Source: Tillandsia leiboldiana (taxonomy: Eukaryota; Streptophyta; Magnoliopsida; Poales; Bromeliaceae). Taken from it: a DNA stretch of 64,000 bases. Below the pieces are notes generated by a model. The model searched no databases, was not told the DNA's origin, and saw only the letters and a program-made list of their open reading frames with translations. Below are positions 9,400 to 20,793 of the stretch, one piece after another. The number at the start of each line of letters is the position of its first letter. Position 1 is the first letter of the stretch. The translations under genes were made by a program, and so were the position numbers. Location of the stretch: positions 39,436 through 103,435 of the forward strand of contig JAQNDB010000268.1 of assembly GCA_029204045.2 (NCBI GenBank), read 5' to 3'.

Positions 9400-9975
9400 T
9401 GTAACACCCCCGGAATTTGGATTAGTCCTCTATATAAATGATATAATAGGACTAAATCTCTAACCCGGCTATAGCATTTTGGATGGTAGCAAGATCCAAG
9501 AGGAACATGAGAGTTAAGCGTGCTAGAGCTAGAGTAGTTCTAGGATGGGTGACCCCCTGGGAAGTGGGGCGTCACAGTTGGTATCAGAGCCATTCACCAG
9601 CCCGAAATGTGAGATGAGTCTCGGCTGAGGCAGGGTTATATAGCGGGTAGAGCGAGGCTCCCCGGCTAATGACCGTTGTGAGTGGAGTGCAGCTCCTCAC
9701 AAGGTCGGCTAAGGCTAGCGAGACGAGTCTCACATCGCCTGGTGCTTGTGAGTGTGCTTGAGCCTGACGTGGACGTCAGGGCTTAAAGGGGGCAAGAATG
9801 TAACACCCCCGGAATTTGGATTAGTTCTCTATATAAATGATATAATAGGACTAAATCTCTAACCCGGCTATAGCATTTTGGATGGTAGCAAGATCCAAGA
9901 GGAACATGAGAGTTAAGCGTGCTAGAGCTAGAGTAGTTCTAGGATGGGTGACCCCCTGGGAAGTGGGGCGTCACA
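9400..9975 (+). mobile_element. Cassandra-1: TRIM retrotransposon with 5S-rRNA-derived LTRs
   Basis: A 576-bp non-coding element with two 177-bp LTRs (9400-9576 and 9799-9975), a PBS TGGTATCAGAGCC (9579-9591) and a purine-rich tract (AAAGGGGGCAAGAA) before the right LTR. The LTR ends in sequence alignable to plant 5S rRNA (GAGTTAAGCGTGCT, then GGATGGGTGACC and GGGAAGT), the hallmark of Cassandra TRIMs. It encodes no protein and would need another element's Gag-Pol. Its right end joins element A gag directly at the CCTGG duplication rather than at a duplication of its own. Confidence 0.9.
9465..9576 (+). promoter_or_regulatory. 5S-rRNA-derived domain in Cassandra-1 left LTR
   Basis: Resembles plant 5S rRNA from about its GATCC motif to its 3' end. 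The A-box-like AGTTAAGCGTGC and C-box-like GGATGGGTGACC, which form the internal RNA polymerase III promoter, are both present. The same domain is in the right LTR (9864-9975) and in Cassandra-2 (49880-49991 and 50279-50390). It is not a functional 5S gene. Confidence 0.8.
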
Positions 9976-9980
9976 CCTGG

Positions 9981-12900
9981 ATCATCCCATCAGTCTTCGC
10001 AGCAGCGTCGACCGCCTCGACCACAACAGTCATCTCAGCAGCAGCAGACTTCGCGGCAGCCCCGTCAGGAGCGATGTGTCTTTTGTGGAGGGCCGCACTT
10101 ACCGATGCATTGTCAGCAGAGACACGACCGTTGTTTCCGTTGTGGACAGGCCGGTCACATTCAGAGTTCATGCCCCAGGGCAGGTCATCCAGCTCCTTCC
10201 ACGGCCTCAGCACCTTCTGTTCCTCACATGACAGCAGGGCCTTCTGTGGCCTATGGTAGGCCTGATCAGGCTTTTTCCTCTTCGCGACAGTCAGAGCGAC
10301 GTCCCCCGGCGCCGAGCGGGCGAGTCTATGCCGCCCAGGTTGAGGATGCTTCAGCAGCCGATCATGTCGTCGCAGGTACTATTTTGATTTCTGCAGTTCG
10401 TACTCATGCTCTTTTTGATACTGGTGCATCGCATTCATTTATTAGTAGAGCATTTGCATCCCTACATGGTATAGAGGTAGTTTCATTATCGCATGCATTA
10501 GAGGTTCAGATTCCAGACCATGTCTTGCATGTCGAGGAGTGTTGTAGGGATTGCCCTGTACAGTTGGGACCCTGGGTCCTGCCGGCAGACTTGCTCGTCT
10601 TGCGGCAGCTCCAGGATTTCGACGTGGTACTTGGCATGGATTGGTTAGCTCGGTATTTCGCCACCATTGACTGCAGAGAGAGGACGGTGACCCTCCGCGA
10701 GCCTGGACAGGAGGAGTTCGTTTACAGAGGCTGCCAGAGTACCTTATTTGCCATGACTATTTCTTCAGCGAGAGCCCGGCGGATGATGAGTAGGGGTTGT
10801 ACCGCCTTCCTGGCGACGATTGTGGAGGTGCCTACGGCGGCACTGGGCCTCGAGGATATCCCTATTGTCCGCGAGTTCCCAGATGTGTTTCCCTCAGAGT
10901 TGTCGACCATGCCGCCGGAGAGGGAGATTGAGTTTGTGATTGATGTGGTTCCAGGAACCGCACCTATCTCGAAGGCACCCTATAGGATGGCCCCTGCCGA
11001 GCTGAGAGAGCTGAAGGCCCAGTTGCAGGACTTGATGGATGTGGGCTTTGTGAGGCCCAGTGTATCTCCGTGGGGAGCGCCAGTTTTATTTGTGAAGAAG
11101 AATGATGGGTCGCTTCGATTATGTGTCGACTACAGAGAGCTGAATAAAGTGACCATCCGGAACAAGTACCCCCTTCCACGGATTGATGATCTGTTTGATC
11201 AGTTGCAGGGAGCGTCTGTGTTCTCCAAGATTGATCTTCAGTCAGGTTACCACCAGCTGAGGGTGAGGGCCGAGGACATCTCCAAGACGGCTTTTAGATC
11301 CCGGTACGGGCATTATGAGTTTACAGTTATGCCTTTTGGATTAACTAATGCCCCTGCAGCATTCATGGATTTAATGAACCGGGTATTTCAGCCGTACTTG
11401 GATCGGTTTGTCGTTGTGTTTATTGACGACATTCTGATTTACTCCCGGAGTGATTTGGAGTATGAGGAGCACTTGAGGATAGTGCTGCAGCTTCTGCGAG
11501 AGAAGAAGCTGTATGCCAAGTTTAAGAAGTGCGAATTTTGGCTTCGGGAGGTCGCTTTTCTAGGCCATGTTGTATCAGCCGCAGGAGTGGCAGTAGACCC
11601 GACGAAGATTGATGCTGTTCGGGATTGGCCTAGACCGACGACGGTTACTGAGGTCCGTAGCTTTTTGGGTTTAGCAGGTTACTACCGTCGCTTTGTAGAG
11701 GGCTTTGCGAAGCTCTCTACTCCCCTTACCAGTTTGACCAGGAAGGGGATAAGGTTTGTTTGGACTGAGCGGTGCCAGGAAAGTTTTGAGGAACTGAAGA
11801 GGAGATTGATCTCGGCACCAGTTCTAGCACTACCTGTGATGGGCGATGGATTTGTGATATATAGTGACGCCTCCCACAGTGGTCTGGGATGTGTTTTGAT
11901 GCAGCATGGTAGGGTAATTGCTTATGCTTCACGGCAATTAAAGGATTATGAGAAGAATTACCCTACTCATGACTTGGAGCTTGCAGCCGTGGTGTTCGCG
12001 CTGAAGTTGTGGCGACATTACCTCTACGGGGAGCATTGTGAGATTTACACTGATCATAAGAGCTTGAAGTACCTGTTCACACAAAAGGAGCTGAATTTGA
12101 GGCAACGCCGGTGGTTGGAGTTGCTAAAGGACTATGATGTGAGTATTCTTTATCACCCCGGCAAGGCCAATGTAGTGGCAGATGCTTTGAGTAGGAGGTC
12201 AGCGCAGAGCTTGAGCATGTTGATCACCCAGCAGGCACCGCTTGTGGAGCAGATGAGGCGCTTACAGATTGAGGTTGTATCCCCTGGGGTCTCTGCTAGA
12301 CTCATGTCTATGGTCTTGCAGCCCACTCTGTTGGAGAGGATTAGAGAGACACAGAGTGAGGACCCCCACTTGACTCGGATTAGATCGCAGATTCAGGCTG
12401 ATCAGTTAGGGGATTTTGCAGTGGATAACTCGGGAGTACTGCGGTACAGGGACCGAGTGTGTGTGCCTATGGACACCGAGCTCAGAGATCAGATTTTGAG
12501 AGAGGCCCATTATACGCCTTATACCACTCATCCTGGTGGTACTAAGATGTATAAGGACCTCAAGGCACATTTTTGGTGGCCCGGAATGAAGCGGGATATT
12601 GGAAGATTTGTGGCTCATTGTTTAACTTGTCAGCAAGTGAAGGCAGAGCATCGGGTTCCTGCTGGCAAATTACAGAGTCTTCCAATTCCTGAGTGGAAGT
12701 GGGACCACATCACCATGGATTTCGTCACTGGACTGCCGAGGGCGCAGAGTGGGGCCGATGCGATTTGGGTTATCGTGGATAGACTCACCAAGTCTGCACA
12801 CTTTTTGCCTGTACAGATGACTTTGCCGTTGGAGCGACTTGCGCAGTTATACTTGGATGAGATAGTGAGACTGCACGGTATACCCACCTCGATTGTATCA

Positions 12901-13209
12901 GATAGGGACCCGAGGTTCGTATCACACTTCTGGGGGAGTCTTCAGTCAGCCTTGGGGACCCAGCTCCGTTTTAGCACAGCATTCCACCCACAGACCGATG
13001 GACAGTCTGAGCGCACCATACAGACCCTTGAGGACATGTTGAGAGCGTGCGTTATGGATTTTGGAGGAGGGTGGTACCGGCACTTAGCATTGGTTGAGTT
13101 TGCGTACAACAACAGCTATCAAGCGAGCATCCAGATGGCTCCGTTTGAGGCGTTGTATGGACGCAAGTGTCGGTCACCCCTGTATTGGAGTGACGTGGGT
13201 GAGAGGAGG
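9981..13209 (+). pseudogene. gag-pol: gag-pol, middle part: nucleocapsid, protease, RT, RNase H, integrase
   Basis: Continues gag from 6274 in frame. A Gln/Ser/Arg-rich linker leads to two zinc knuckles, [13 protein letters not shown] (about 10075) and [14 protein letters not shown] (about 10132). The aspartic protease motif DTGA is at 10417-10428. The reverse transcriptase spans about 10850-11520 with the catalytic FIDD at 11419-11430. RNase H starts with YSDAS (catalytic Asp at 11866). The integrase has the HHCC zinc site (His 12508 and 12529, Cys 12619 and 12628) and the DDE triad at 12718, 12901 and 13009. No stop or frameshift was seen in this stretch. Solo LTR-C cuts the frame after 13209, and it resumes at 16333. 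The open frame to 13260 beyond this point is LTR sequence. Confidence 0.93.
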
Positions 13210-14209
13210 TGTAGTGGCCCTCGTTCCCATGCAGTGTTTTTCCGATGGATCCACTGTTAGAACACCTATTATTGGTGTACCTGGCCCACAGTGCATCAAT
13301 TGGGTGCGATTGATGGACCCTGTGTGCTTTTATTTACTGTTTGGCCTTCGGCTGGGTTTGCTGAAGTTTCAGGGAAGATTTAGGCCAAACAGAGGTCGTA
13401 GATGGATTCAGCGCGGAAAAACGCTTGAAAACGACTATTTATTTGCTTAATTTGGAGTCCGGATGCCCAAAAACGGACACCCGGAAGTTTTTGGTGGAAA
13501 ATGGTGCATGGGAGGGGCCGTAGACCGCCGGGATGCCACGTGGCAGGCTCTGATTGGCCGGTTCAGGATGCGCGGTCCACAGAGCAGCGCGGCGGGGTGC
13601 ACAGACCCGGCGCATGGACACGTGGCACCGCCTGATTGGCGGGCCCAGGGCGCGCGGTCTACTGGAGGTGCGCGGCGGTGCATGGTCCAGGCGGGGGACA
13701 GGTGGCAGCCCCGGGTTGGTAGGTGCACGCGGCACGGTCCACAGAATTTCTGGGGAAGGCGTGGACCGGGCGCAGGGGACACCTGTCATCCCCTGATTGG
13801 CGGGTGCAGCGTGCGCGGTGCACCGGGCGCGCGGTTGGTGCCTCGAGGCGCGTGCCCACGTGCGACCCACGTCGCGCTGCCGGCCAGGCAGCGGGTCAAC
13901 CGGGCGGGACACGTGGCGCCCGCTCATTGGCGGGCGCCACCGCCTTACTGTGCCCGGGGGGCGGACACGTGGCGGGCGGTGAGTGGCCCGCTTCGGTGTT
14001 CGCTGTTCGGGCGACACGTGGCAGGCTGTGGGGCGGGTCGGACGGATCGTGGATCCCGTCCGACGGCGTGTATTGGGCCGGGCCGCACTGTGCGCGCCCG
14101 AAAACCTTGGGCCGGGCCGCACTGTGCGCGCCCGAAAGTTTTCGGGCGCCCGAAAAGTCGGGCCCGAGCCCAATTGACTTGATTTTTTTTGGGCTTTTTC
14201 TTTGAGGCC

Positions 14210-14217
14210 TATATAAA
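14210..14217 (+). promoter_or_regulatory. TATA box of LTR-C
   Basis: TATATAAA in a GAGGCC-TATATAAAGGCC context, at the position equivalent to the TATA boxes of LTR-A, B and F. Confidence 0.7.
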
Positions 14218-15917
14218 GGCCGGCTTGGGGTGGATTTTTCCACCCTTTCTCGTGGGATCTAGCTCGTGTGCCTTATACAAAACTTCTTCCTCTCCCTCTT
14301 GCCAATCTTTTGGTGAAGTTTCAGATTTTCTGGAAGCCGCGACGACTGCTTTTCCTGCCTCGTAGTGCGGAGCGACAGTTTACTGTTGAAGGCCCATTTT
14401 CGTCGCATTTCACTCTGGGAGACCTGCAGAGCTACCCCAACATCATTTTTGGACGATTTCTTCGGCAGCGGTTGCGCGAGAGGTATATCTACGTTTTTCG
14501 TATTGATCACTTTTCCCAGAAATGAGTTTTTTTAAGGGTTTGGGGTACATTTTTATGCCCCTTTGCTACAGTTTGGAATCTTGACAGCAGCAACTTCGCG
14601 GAATTTTATCTTCACTTCTGGATATCGGTTTTCAACGATTCAAGAGCCTATCGACATCTACACTTCGCGAGGATCGTCGTGATATTTTTATTGGAATTTC
14701 TAGAAATTTATTTTCAGGTGAAATTCGCGTGTGAACAGTAACTGTGTGTGCAGATTTTTGGAATGTGATTGTTATGTGTTAATTGTTGTAATTGTGAGTT
14801 GTTGTTGTACCCAGGACTGTAGGAGCACCTTTTCTGTGCTCCTGGCTCTGTGGATCTGGAAAGTTGTCGATTCCTGGACTGTTTATCTGTACCGTCTCGG
14901 ACAGTTAGCGTGTTCAGGTGGGTGATCCTGCTTACAATAACTATGGACTGCACTCTAATTCTGCAATTATATATGCATGCATGATAGTATTTGAGCGAAA
15001 TAATCTGTGCAAACTGTATGAAAGTACTCACAGTTAGTAATTGCTAAATTTGATGATCTTATTGGAATCTTGCCACACATGAACCATTTTGATTGGAAAA
15101 CTTGACTCAGCACATCTATTATGCATTGTATATCTTACTCAGATGACTACTGTTAGAATTATGCATCTGCTTTAGTTCTCCCACGTCAGTGGTTACTTTT
15201 GTCATTCTGGACATAGTGGTCTTCCCTTGAGTTGTGGGTTGGGAGGTTTAGTAGCTTTGGATGCATTGTACTCGTGTCTGGGGACCGAGTAGAGTTGGTA
15301 GCAGTCTGTAGATTGTTCATCATTGAGATAGTGACATGTGGGACTAGGATCTTTGGGAGATGATCCGTGGGACAGTGTGGATTCTTAGTTAGCGAGTGAG
15401 ACAGTGATTGGATCATAGCCTGCAGGAGCCATACTTGAGATCGACAGAGATGCGCAGATACTTTGCTCGGTGGGGTCGCTACCCACGAGTGCCACTCCGG
15501 AGTTGGGCTTGTTACTTCTATTGCGGCTTGTCGATGTTGGTGTCCCTCTGGCTGAGCCAGTTTTGGCAGTCATGGACATCGTCTCTCTGGCTGAGCCAGT
15601 TTTGGCAGCTACGGACATACCTACAGCAGTAGGTAGGCGCAGGTTTGACTGGACCGTTTGGGCAGTCAGTTTGGATTGGGAGCCTTGAGTCGAGCATCAG
15701 TAGAGACATATTGGTCTTCGGTCCTTTTTTCCTTGAGCATTTGAATAGAGGCATAGTAGCAGTAGATGTTTTACTTTCCAGCTTTTTATACTGCATTTCT
15801 TTGTTACTTTATGCCTCTTGTAGACTTAGTGGGCAGGCCGTCGGGCTTGTTGGCGGCACCCACTGAGAACTACTGTGGGAGGTAGTTCTCACACCCGTCG
15901 TGGTGTCTTTTCCCCAG

Positions 15918-15994
15918 GGACTTCAGCTCCAGTTCCTGCGGTGCCCGTTGCTGATCCAGCCCCTACAGACCGAGGTAAGGGAATCGCGAGGTAG
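15918..15994 (+). other. Short conserved coding-like segment in U5 of LTR-C
   Basis: Follows the acceptor-like TTTTCCCCAG. The frame from 15920 encodes a peptide beginning TSAPVPAVPVADP and ending TDRGKGIAR, then TAG at 15992-15994. It matches the LTR-A segment with mostly synonymous changes and frame-preserving 6-nt indels. Confidence 0.5.
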
Positions 15995-16254
15995 ATTCTT
16001 TCCCCCTTTCAGCAGCAGCGAGTGGTAGAGGTACCCGATATACTTTTTGGTTGTGTCTTTTGGTTTGAGAGATTATGTAGTGAGGTATCGAGTTGTACTC
16101 TGCTGTTTTCTTTTGAGAGACTCCTGTATTTGAGTGAGGACTTTTTGTATATATTTGTGTGAGACAGCTTTACTTCCTGTTACTGTTAGTTTTACTTTTA
16201 CAGCTCTGATATCTGTTAGTTTAGATACTTACTTGCAGGTTAGTCGCTACGTCT

Positions 16255-16318
16255 CTACAGGGCTTCCTGTAGGGGCGGCGGATCTGTTGGCGAGCCCGGG
16301 GTACAGTTCCGACCCCGG
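16255..16318 (+). other. Two consecutive hairpins at the end of U5 (LTR-C)
   Basis: Hairpin 1 is CTACAGG-GCTT-CCTGTAG (16255-16272), a perfect 7-bp stem. Hairpin 2 pairs CCGGGGT (16296-16302) with ACCCCGG (16312-16318). Compared with LTR-A, changes in one arm are matched in the other. Confidence 0.65.
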
Positions 16319-16332
16319 GGCGTGACAGGAGG

Positions 16333-16886
16333 ACTTTGGGACCGGACTTACTGCTGAAGGCAGAAGAGAAAGTCAGATTGGTTCGCCGACATCTTGAGAT
16401 AGCCCAGAGTCGTCAGAGGAGCTACGCTGATACTCGGCGGCGAGACCTTGAGTTTCAGGTCGGTGATCATGTCTTTTTGAAGGTCTCGCCTTCGAAAGGG
16501 GTTAGGAGATTTGGAGTTCGGGGAAAGCTCAGTCCCCGCTTTATTGGACCCTTCGAGGTACTTGAGAGGATTGGCCCTGTGGCTTATAGAGTTGCTCTTC
16601 CACCCCGCCTGGCCGGAGTTCATGATGTCTTCCACGTCTCAGCTTTGAGGAGATATGTTTTCGACCCCTCGCACGTGATCGACTTCACTTCTTGGAGATC
16701 AGGGAGGATCTTGGTTACGAGGAGCGCCCGTTGCGAATTCTCGCTCGAGAGGTGAGAGAGTTACGCAACCGGGCCATACCTTATGTGAAGGTTTTGTGGA
16801 GCAATCACGAGGAGCGGGAGGCTACTTGGGAGCTGGAGACGGTGATGCGGGATACCTATCCTTTCCTGTTCGAGACTTCTGGTTGA
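16333..16886 (+). pseudogene. pol: pol, 3' part: integrase C-terminus and chromodomain (element A)
   Basis: Resumes the integrase after LTR-C. The first part, through [13 protein letters not shown] near 16680, is the integrase C-terminal domain ([23 protein letters not shown]). A frameshift near 16690-16697 then moves the reading by one frame, and 16692-16886 encodes the chromodomain (YVKVLWSNHEEREATWELE) and ends at TGA 16884-16886. The chromodomain defines the chromovirus branch and is thought to guide integration to particular chromatin. The frameshift would separate it from the integrase. Confidence 0.9.
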
Positions 16887-16930
16887 GGTACGTCTGTTGT
16901 TTCTTGTTTCGAGGACGAAACTCCCTTTTA

Positions 16931-16941
16931 GTGGGGGAGGA
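16931..16941 (+). other. Polypurine tract of element A
   Basis: GTGGGGGAGGA immediately precedes the 3' LTR. It would prime plus-strand DNA synthesis. Confidence 0.85.
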
Positions 16942-19900
16942 TGTGGTGGCCCAGTTTCCCATGCAGCTTTTCTGGTGAATCCATTGTTTAGAACACCTAT
17001 TGTCGGTGCGTCTGGCCCATTGTGCATCAAGGGGATGCTACAGATGGACCCTGTGAGTTATCTTCAGCTGTGTTGGCCTTCGGCTGTGTTTGCTGAAATT
17101 TTGAAAAGGTTTTTGGCCAAACCGAGCTTGGAAATGGATTCAGCGCGGAAAAACGCTTGAAAACGGCTATTTGCTTGTTAAATTCTGAGTCCGGATGCCC
17201 AAAAACGGACTCCCGGAAGTTTTCGCTGAAATTCGGTGCATGGGAGGGGCCGTGGACCGCCGGCTGCCACGTGGCAGCCCATGATTGGCCGGTCCGCAGC
17301 GCGCGGTCCACAGAGTGCCGCGGGTGGGTGCACGGACCCGGCGCATGACACGTGGCGCCGCCTGATTGGCGGGCCCGTGAGGCGCGGTCTACAGAATTTG
17401 CGCGGCGGTGCATGGACCGGGGGGGGGGACACGTGGCATCCCGCGGTTGGTCGGTGCACGCGGCGCGGTCCACGGAACCTTAATTGGTTGCATGGACTGG
17501 GTGCACAGGACACGTGTCGTCACCCCATTCGCGGGCTCACGAGGCGCGGTGCACGGATCGGCGGACGGGCGCCTCGGGGCACGTGCGTGGCAGGCGGCCA
17601 GGGCGGCGCCCTGCCCGCACGTGTGACCGCGACAGTGGCAGGGCCACGTGTCGCCCTGCCACTGGCGGGCGCCACCTACCCGCTTTGACCGCGGGCAGGG
17701 ACACGTGGCGGCGTTTGGCGCGCCCCGCACAGCTGTTCGCTGTGCGGGACGCGTGTCGGGCGGGGAGGCGCGCGACGTGGCCGCCGCTGAGTGGCTCCAC
17801 CCGCTGCCGCCTGTTTGCTGGGCTACGTGGCCGCACGGGAGGAATTCGGGCGCGCACAGTGTTGGGTCAGGCCCAACACTGTAGCCGCCCGAAAACCCCC
17901 CTGCGCCCGAAAGTCGGGACAAAATGGGAATTTCTCCATTTGTTTCCTGCGGCCTATAAATAGCCCGAAACTCCTTCCCCTTCGTTTTTTTGGCACTTCC
18001 GAGCCTCAAACCGAAGGGAGCTCCTCACCAAAGTTGATCCTCACACTGTTAAGCTTCCATCTGCAGAGTTTGAGGATTTTTGGGGGCACTCTTTTCGAGA
18101 TTCTCATTTTCTTGGCGCGGCGCGATGCTCTTTCATCGGTGTTTCTTCCGTCGCTCTTCGGTGTACGAGCTCCCCCGACCTACTCCGACCATCTTTTTGA
18201 GCGATTTCTTCCCTGCTGGATTCGTATCAGGTGAGGCTACGATTTTGGGTTTCTCGTACATTTTCAGATTTCGCGTTTTTCGAGGTGTTTTCTCGTGCTC
18301 ATTTGGACCCTTCTTGCTGTGAGTTTTGGTGAGGACAGCAGCTTCTTTTGAAGAGATCTTCGCGCACAAATCTCGGATCAGGACGTGCTTATAGACTTTT
18401 TTCATCTACTCGACGCAAGGATCATCGTGGTATTTTTTTTGGAATTTCCTGAGATCTTCCCGGAGGTATACATCTTCCTTTTTTTATATGTGCCAGATTT
18501 TACAGTTATGTGGTTGTATGTCTTCGCGCGCCCGTGTTGTGGAATTTATATCTCGGCCTACGGAACTCCGATTTGGGCTTGCAGGTACTTGTTTCGAAGC
18601 TATCGACGCGAAGAACGCCGGGATATTTTTATTGGAATTTATTGAGCACTTTCAGCAGGTGATATTTTGGCTTCTGTGCAGCTGAAATTCAGCATGTGAT
18701 TTTTGGACAGATTTTTGGGGGATTGTGTATAATTGTAGCCTATGTTGAATCCAGGTGGGATTTGGACTGTACTGGATTTACTGGACAGTGAGTTGCTGTG
18801 TTGTTGGTATTATCAGCTGTAGGACTTGGACTGATCAGCGCATCAGGTGGGTGACCTCTTTTCAAGATCAGCGGACTGTGGACTAATTCTAACTTTAGGG
18901 ACTTGCATATTTTAATGTTTGATGTCCAGCATGCTAGAATGTGTGAATTGATGTTCCTGTTGTAGTTAGATGATCCTGTGATTATTTTTCTCCCCTAAGC
19001 TGTTGATTATTATTATCTTGCTCCCTACAAGCTGTTGTTTATTATTTATCTTGGAACTTGACCTAGCACCACTGCCATATGATGCATGTTCAGCCAGACT
19101 ATAGAAAACCTCAACTTGGGCTAGGTTCTATTGCTCTAGACATTCCCACATCACTTTTCTGTATATCACTCTGGACTTAGAGTTCTCCTCGCCCAAGTAG
19201 TGGGCCGAGAGGTCGGATTATTGTGGGATGCATTTACACTCGTGTCTGGGGACCGAGTGGAGTTGTTGGCAGTCTGTAGACCAGGTTTCTTTGGGAAAGT
19301 GACTTGGGTTGTAGATTTGAGATCTTGAGAGCTATTTTGAGTGACAGTGAGTCTCGGCTGTGCAGTTTTCCAGCCTGTGTGTGAGACAGTGTTCCTTTGG
19401 TTTCAGTCGATCTTGTTGATCGAGGATTTGGATTATAGCCTGCATGAGCCACATTTGAGCTCGACAGAGATGCGCGGATACTTTCCTCGGTGGGGTCGCT
19501 CCCCTCGAGAGCCACTTCGGAGTTGGGCCTGTTCTTCTATCGCGACTTGTCGACGCAGTGTTCCCTCTGGCTGGGCCAGTTAGTGGCAGTCACGGACACA
19601 GTCCCTCTGGCTGGGCCAGTTAGTGGCAGTCACGGACGCCCTACGTAAGTCCGGTCCCCCGGGACGTGACGACAGTAGGTAGGCGCAGGTTTGACTGGAC
19701 CCTATGCGGCAGTCAGTTGAGATTGGGTGATTTGAGTCGAGAGCTAGTTGTAGCATCATGTTCTTTCTGTCCCACTTTTGAGCATCTAGATAGAGGCATA
19801 GTAGTTGTAGAGATTACTTTACCAGCTTTTCCCTTTCCGCACTGCATTGTTACTTTTTGCCTCTAGTAGACTTAGTGGGCAGACCGTCGGGCTTGTTGGC

Positions 19901-20350
19901 GGCACCCACTGAGAACTACTTGGGACGTAGTTCTCACACCCGTCGTGGTGTATTTTTCCCCAGGGACTTCTTCTTCTGCTCCAGTTCCTGCCGCTCCTGT
20001 TACTGACCCGACTGATCGAGGTAAGGGAGTCGCGAGATAGATCCCTACCAGTTGTCGCTTGAGAGTAGATGTACCTCCCTACTTTTTGAGAGTTCTTGTC
20101 GAGTGACCTTGTAGTGAGGATTGAGTTGTACTCTTCTTATTTTGAGAGATATTGTATTTTGGTGATGACTCTGGTTGTATATTTTGTTAGAGTTGTATTT
20201 ATTTTATCCAGCTTTTACCCTTTTCAGCTCTGATATCTGTTTAGTGTAGATCTCTTTTGCAGGTTAGTCGCTACGTCTATACGGGGCTTCCCGTATGGGC
20301 GGCGGATCTGTTGGCGAGCCCGGGTCGCAGTTTTGACCCGGGGCGTGACA
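16942..20350 (+). repeat. Element A 3' LTR
   Basis: 3409 bp, the same length as the 5' LTR, with small compensating indels (for example a shorter G run near 17420). TATA box at 17955-17962. The coding-like segment is at 19964-20040 with one changed codon relative to the 5' copy (gct to act), and the terminal hairpins are at 20279-20340; hairpin 2 has a C-to-T change that turns a C-G pair into a U-G pair. It is followed directly by the GTGGG target duplication. Confidence 0.95.
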
Positions 20351-20567
20351 GTGGGCGGTTGGATCGATTAGTGTTATGCATCAGTTGGGGCTGGGTTTTG
20401 CATTGTGGATTGAGTGAGTCTCCACTTTGAGCATAGTGTCGATTTTTGCCTGATTGACTGAGATACTTGACAGAGCTGTTGGACATGGGTTACTTATTGA
20501 CTCGAGCGGGTCGCTCCCCTCGAGTGCCACTCCGGAGTAGGCTTTAGACCGTGTTGGGTGCCGGTCA
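20351..20567 (+). repeat. LTR-D, fragment 2 (between element A and copia1)
   Basis: Continues fragment 1 across the GTGGG duplication. It carries the GGGTCGCTCCCCTCGAGTG and CACTCCGGAGTAGG blocks also seen in LTR-F (57603-57640), LTR-A and LTR-C. It ends at the GGTCA duplication of copia1 (20563-20567). Confidence 0.85.
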
Positions 20568-20793
20568 TGTTACGGAATTTAAGTTGGCGTATTTCGTGAA
20601 TTCGGTTAAGTCTTGAAGATTGAAGGTAAGGAAGGTTGGATCATATAACTCAATCTCAAGAAAGAAGAATTCAGAAGGATCAGGTATGTTTAACTTAATA
20701 TCTTTGGTGATCCGAATACTTCTTATAGTGTAGAAACACTTGGATGAACTTGTTATTGCATAAATATCAAAAACTAGACATGGGACATGTTCA

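Larger units (their letters stand above)
6275..9975 (+). mobile_element. Composite insertion in gag: LTR-B plus Cassandra-1, sharing one TSD
   Basis: The 5-bp duplication CCTGG is at 6270-6274 (before LTR-B) and 9976-9980 (after Cassandra-1). LTR-B ends at 9389; ten bases (GATTATTTAA) follow, then Cassandra-1 from 9400. Neither element has its own flanking duplication. Deleting 6275-9980 restores the element A gag frame, which confirms the boundaries. See findings for possible origins. Confidence 0.85.
13210..16327 (+). repeat. LTR-C (solo chromovirus LTR) in the element A integrase
   Basis: 3118 bp, starting TGTAGTGG and ending GCGTGACA, flanked by the TSD GGAGG (13205-13209 and 16328-16332). 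The U3 carries G-box/CCAAT modules (about 13535-14030). The TATA box is TATATAAA at 14210-14217. The U5 has two related CTGGCTGAGCCAG units (15545-15610), the coding-like segment (15918-15994) and terminal hairpins (16255-16318). No internal sequence remains, so it arose by LTR-LTR recombination. Its removal (3123 bp with one TSD) keeps the host frame. Confidence 0.95.
1454..20350 (+). mobile_element. Element A: Tekay/Del-type chromovirus (Ty3/Gypsy LTR retrotransposon), with two nested insertions
   Basis: Two LTRs of exactly 3409 bp flank a PBS, one gag-pol frame and a polypurine tract. The 5-bp TSD GTGGG is intact at 1449-1453 and 20351-20355. Two later insertions split the coding region: 6275-9975 in gag (TSD CCTGG) and 13210-16327 in the integrase (TSD GGAGG). 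Removing both with one TSD copy each rejoins gag-pol in a single frame. The C-terminal chromodomain and long LTRs indicate the chromovirus branch; Tekay/Del is inferred. The remaining defects are two TAG codons in gag and one frameshift near 16690, so this copy is not autonomous. The two LTRs differ at scattered sites, more in the first 300 bases than later. Confidence 0.95.

Noticed and set aside
9465..9576. Functional 5S rRNA gene
   Set aside because: Only the inner and 3' parts resemble 5S rRNA, within a 177-bp LTR that recurs four times with PBS and TRIM structure; this is Cassandra.
10105..10260. Start of pol at an internal Met (10105)
   Set aside because: The frame continues upstream to 9981 and joins gag across the insertion; element A has a single gag-pol frame.
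13210..13260. C-terminal extension of the element A pol frame to 13260
   Set aside because: These codons read into solo LTR-C; the true integrase continues at 16333.
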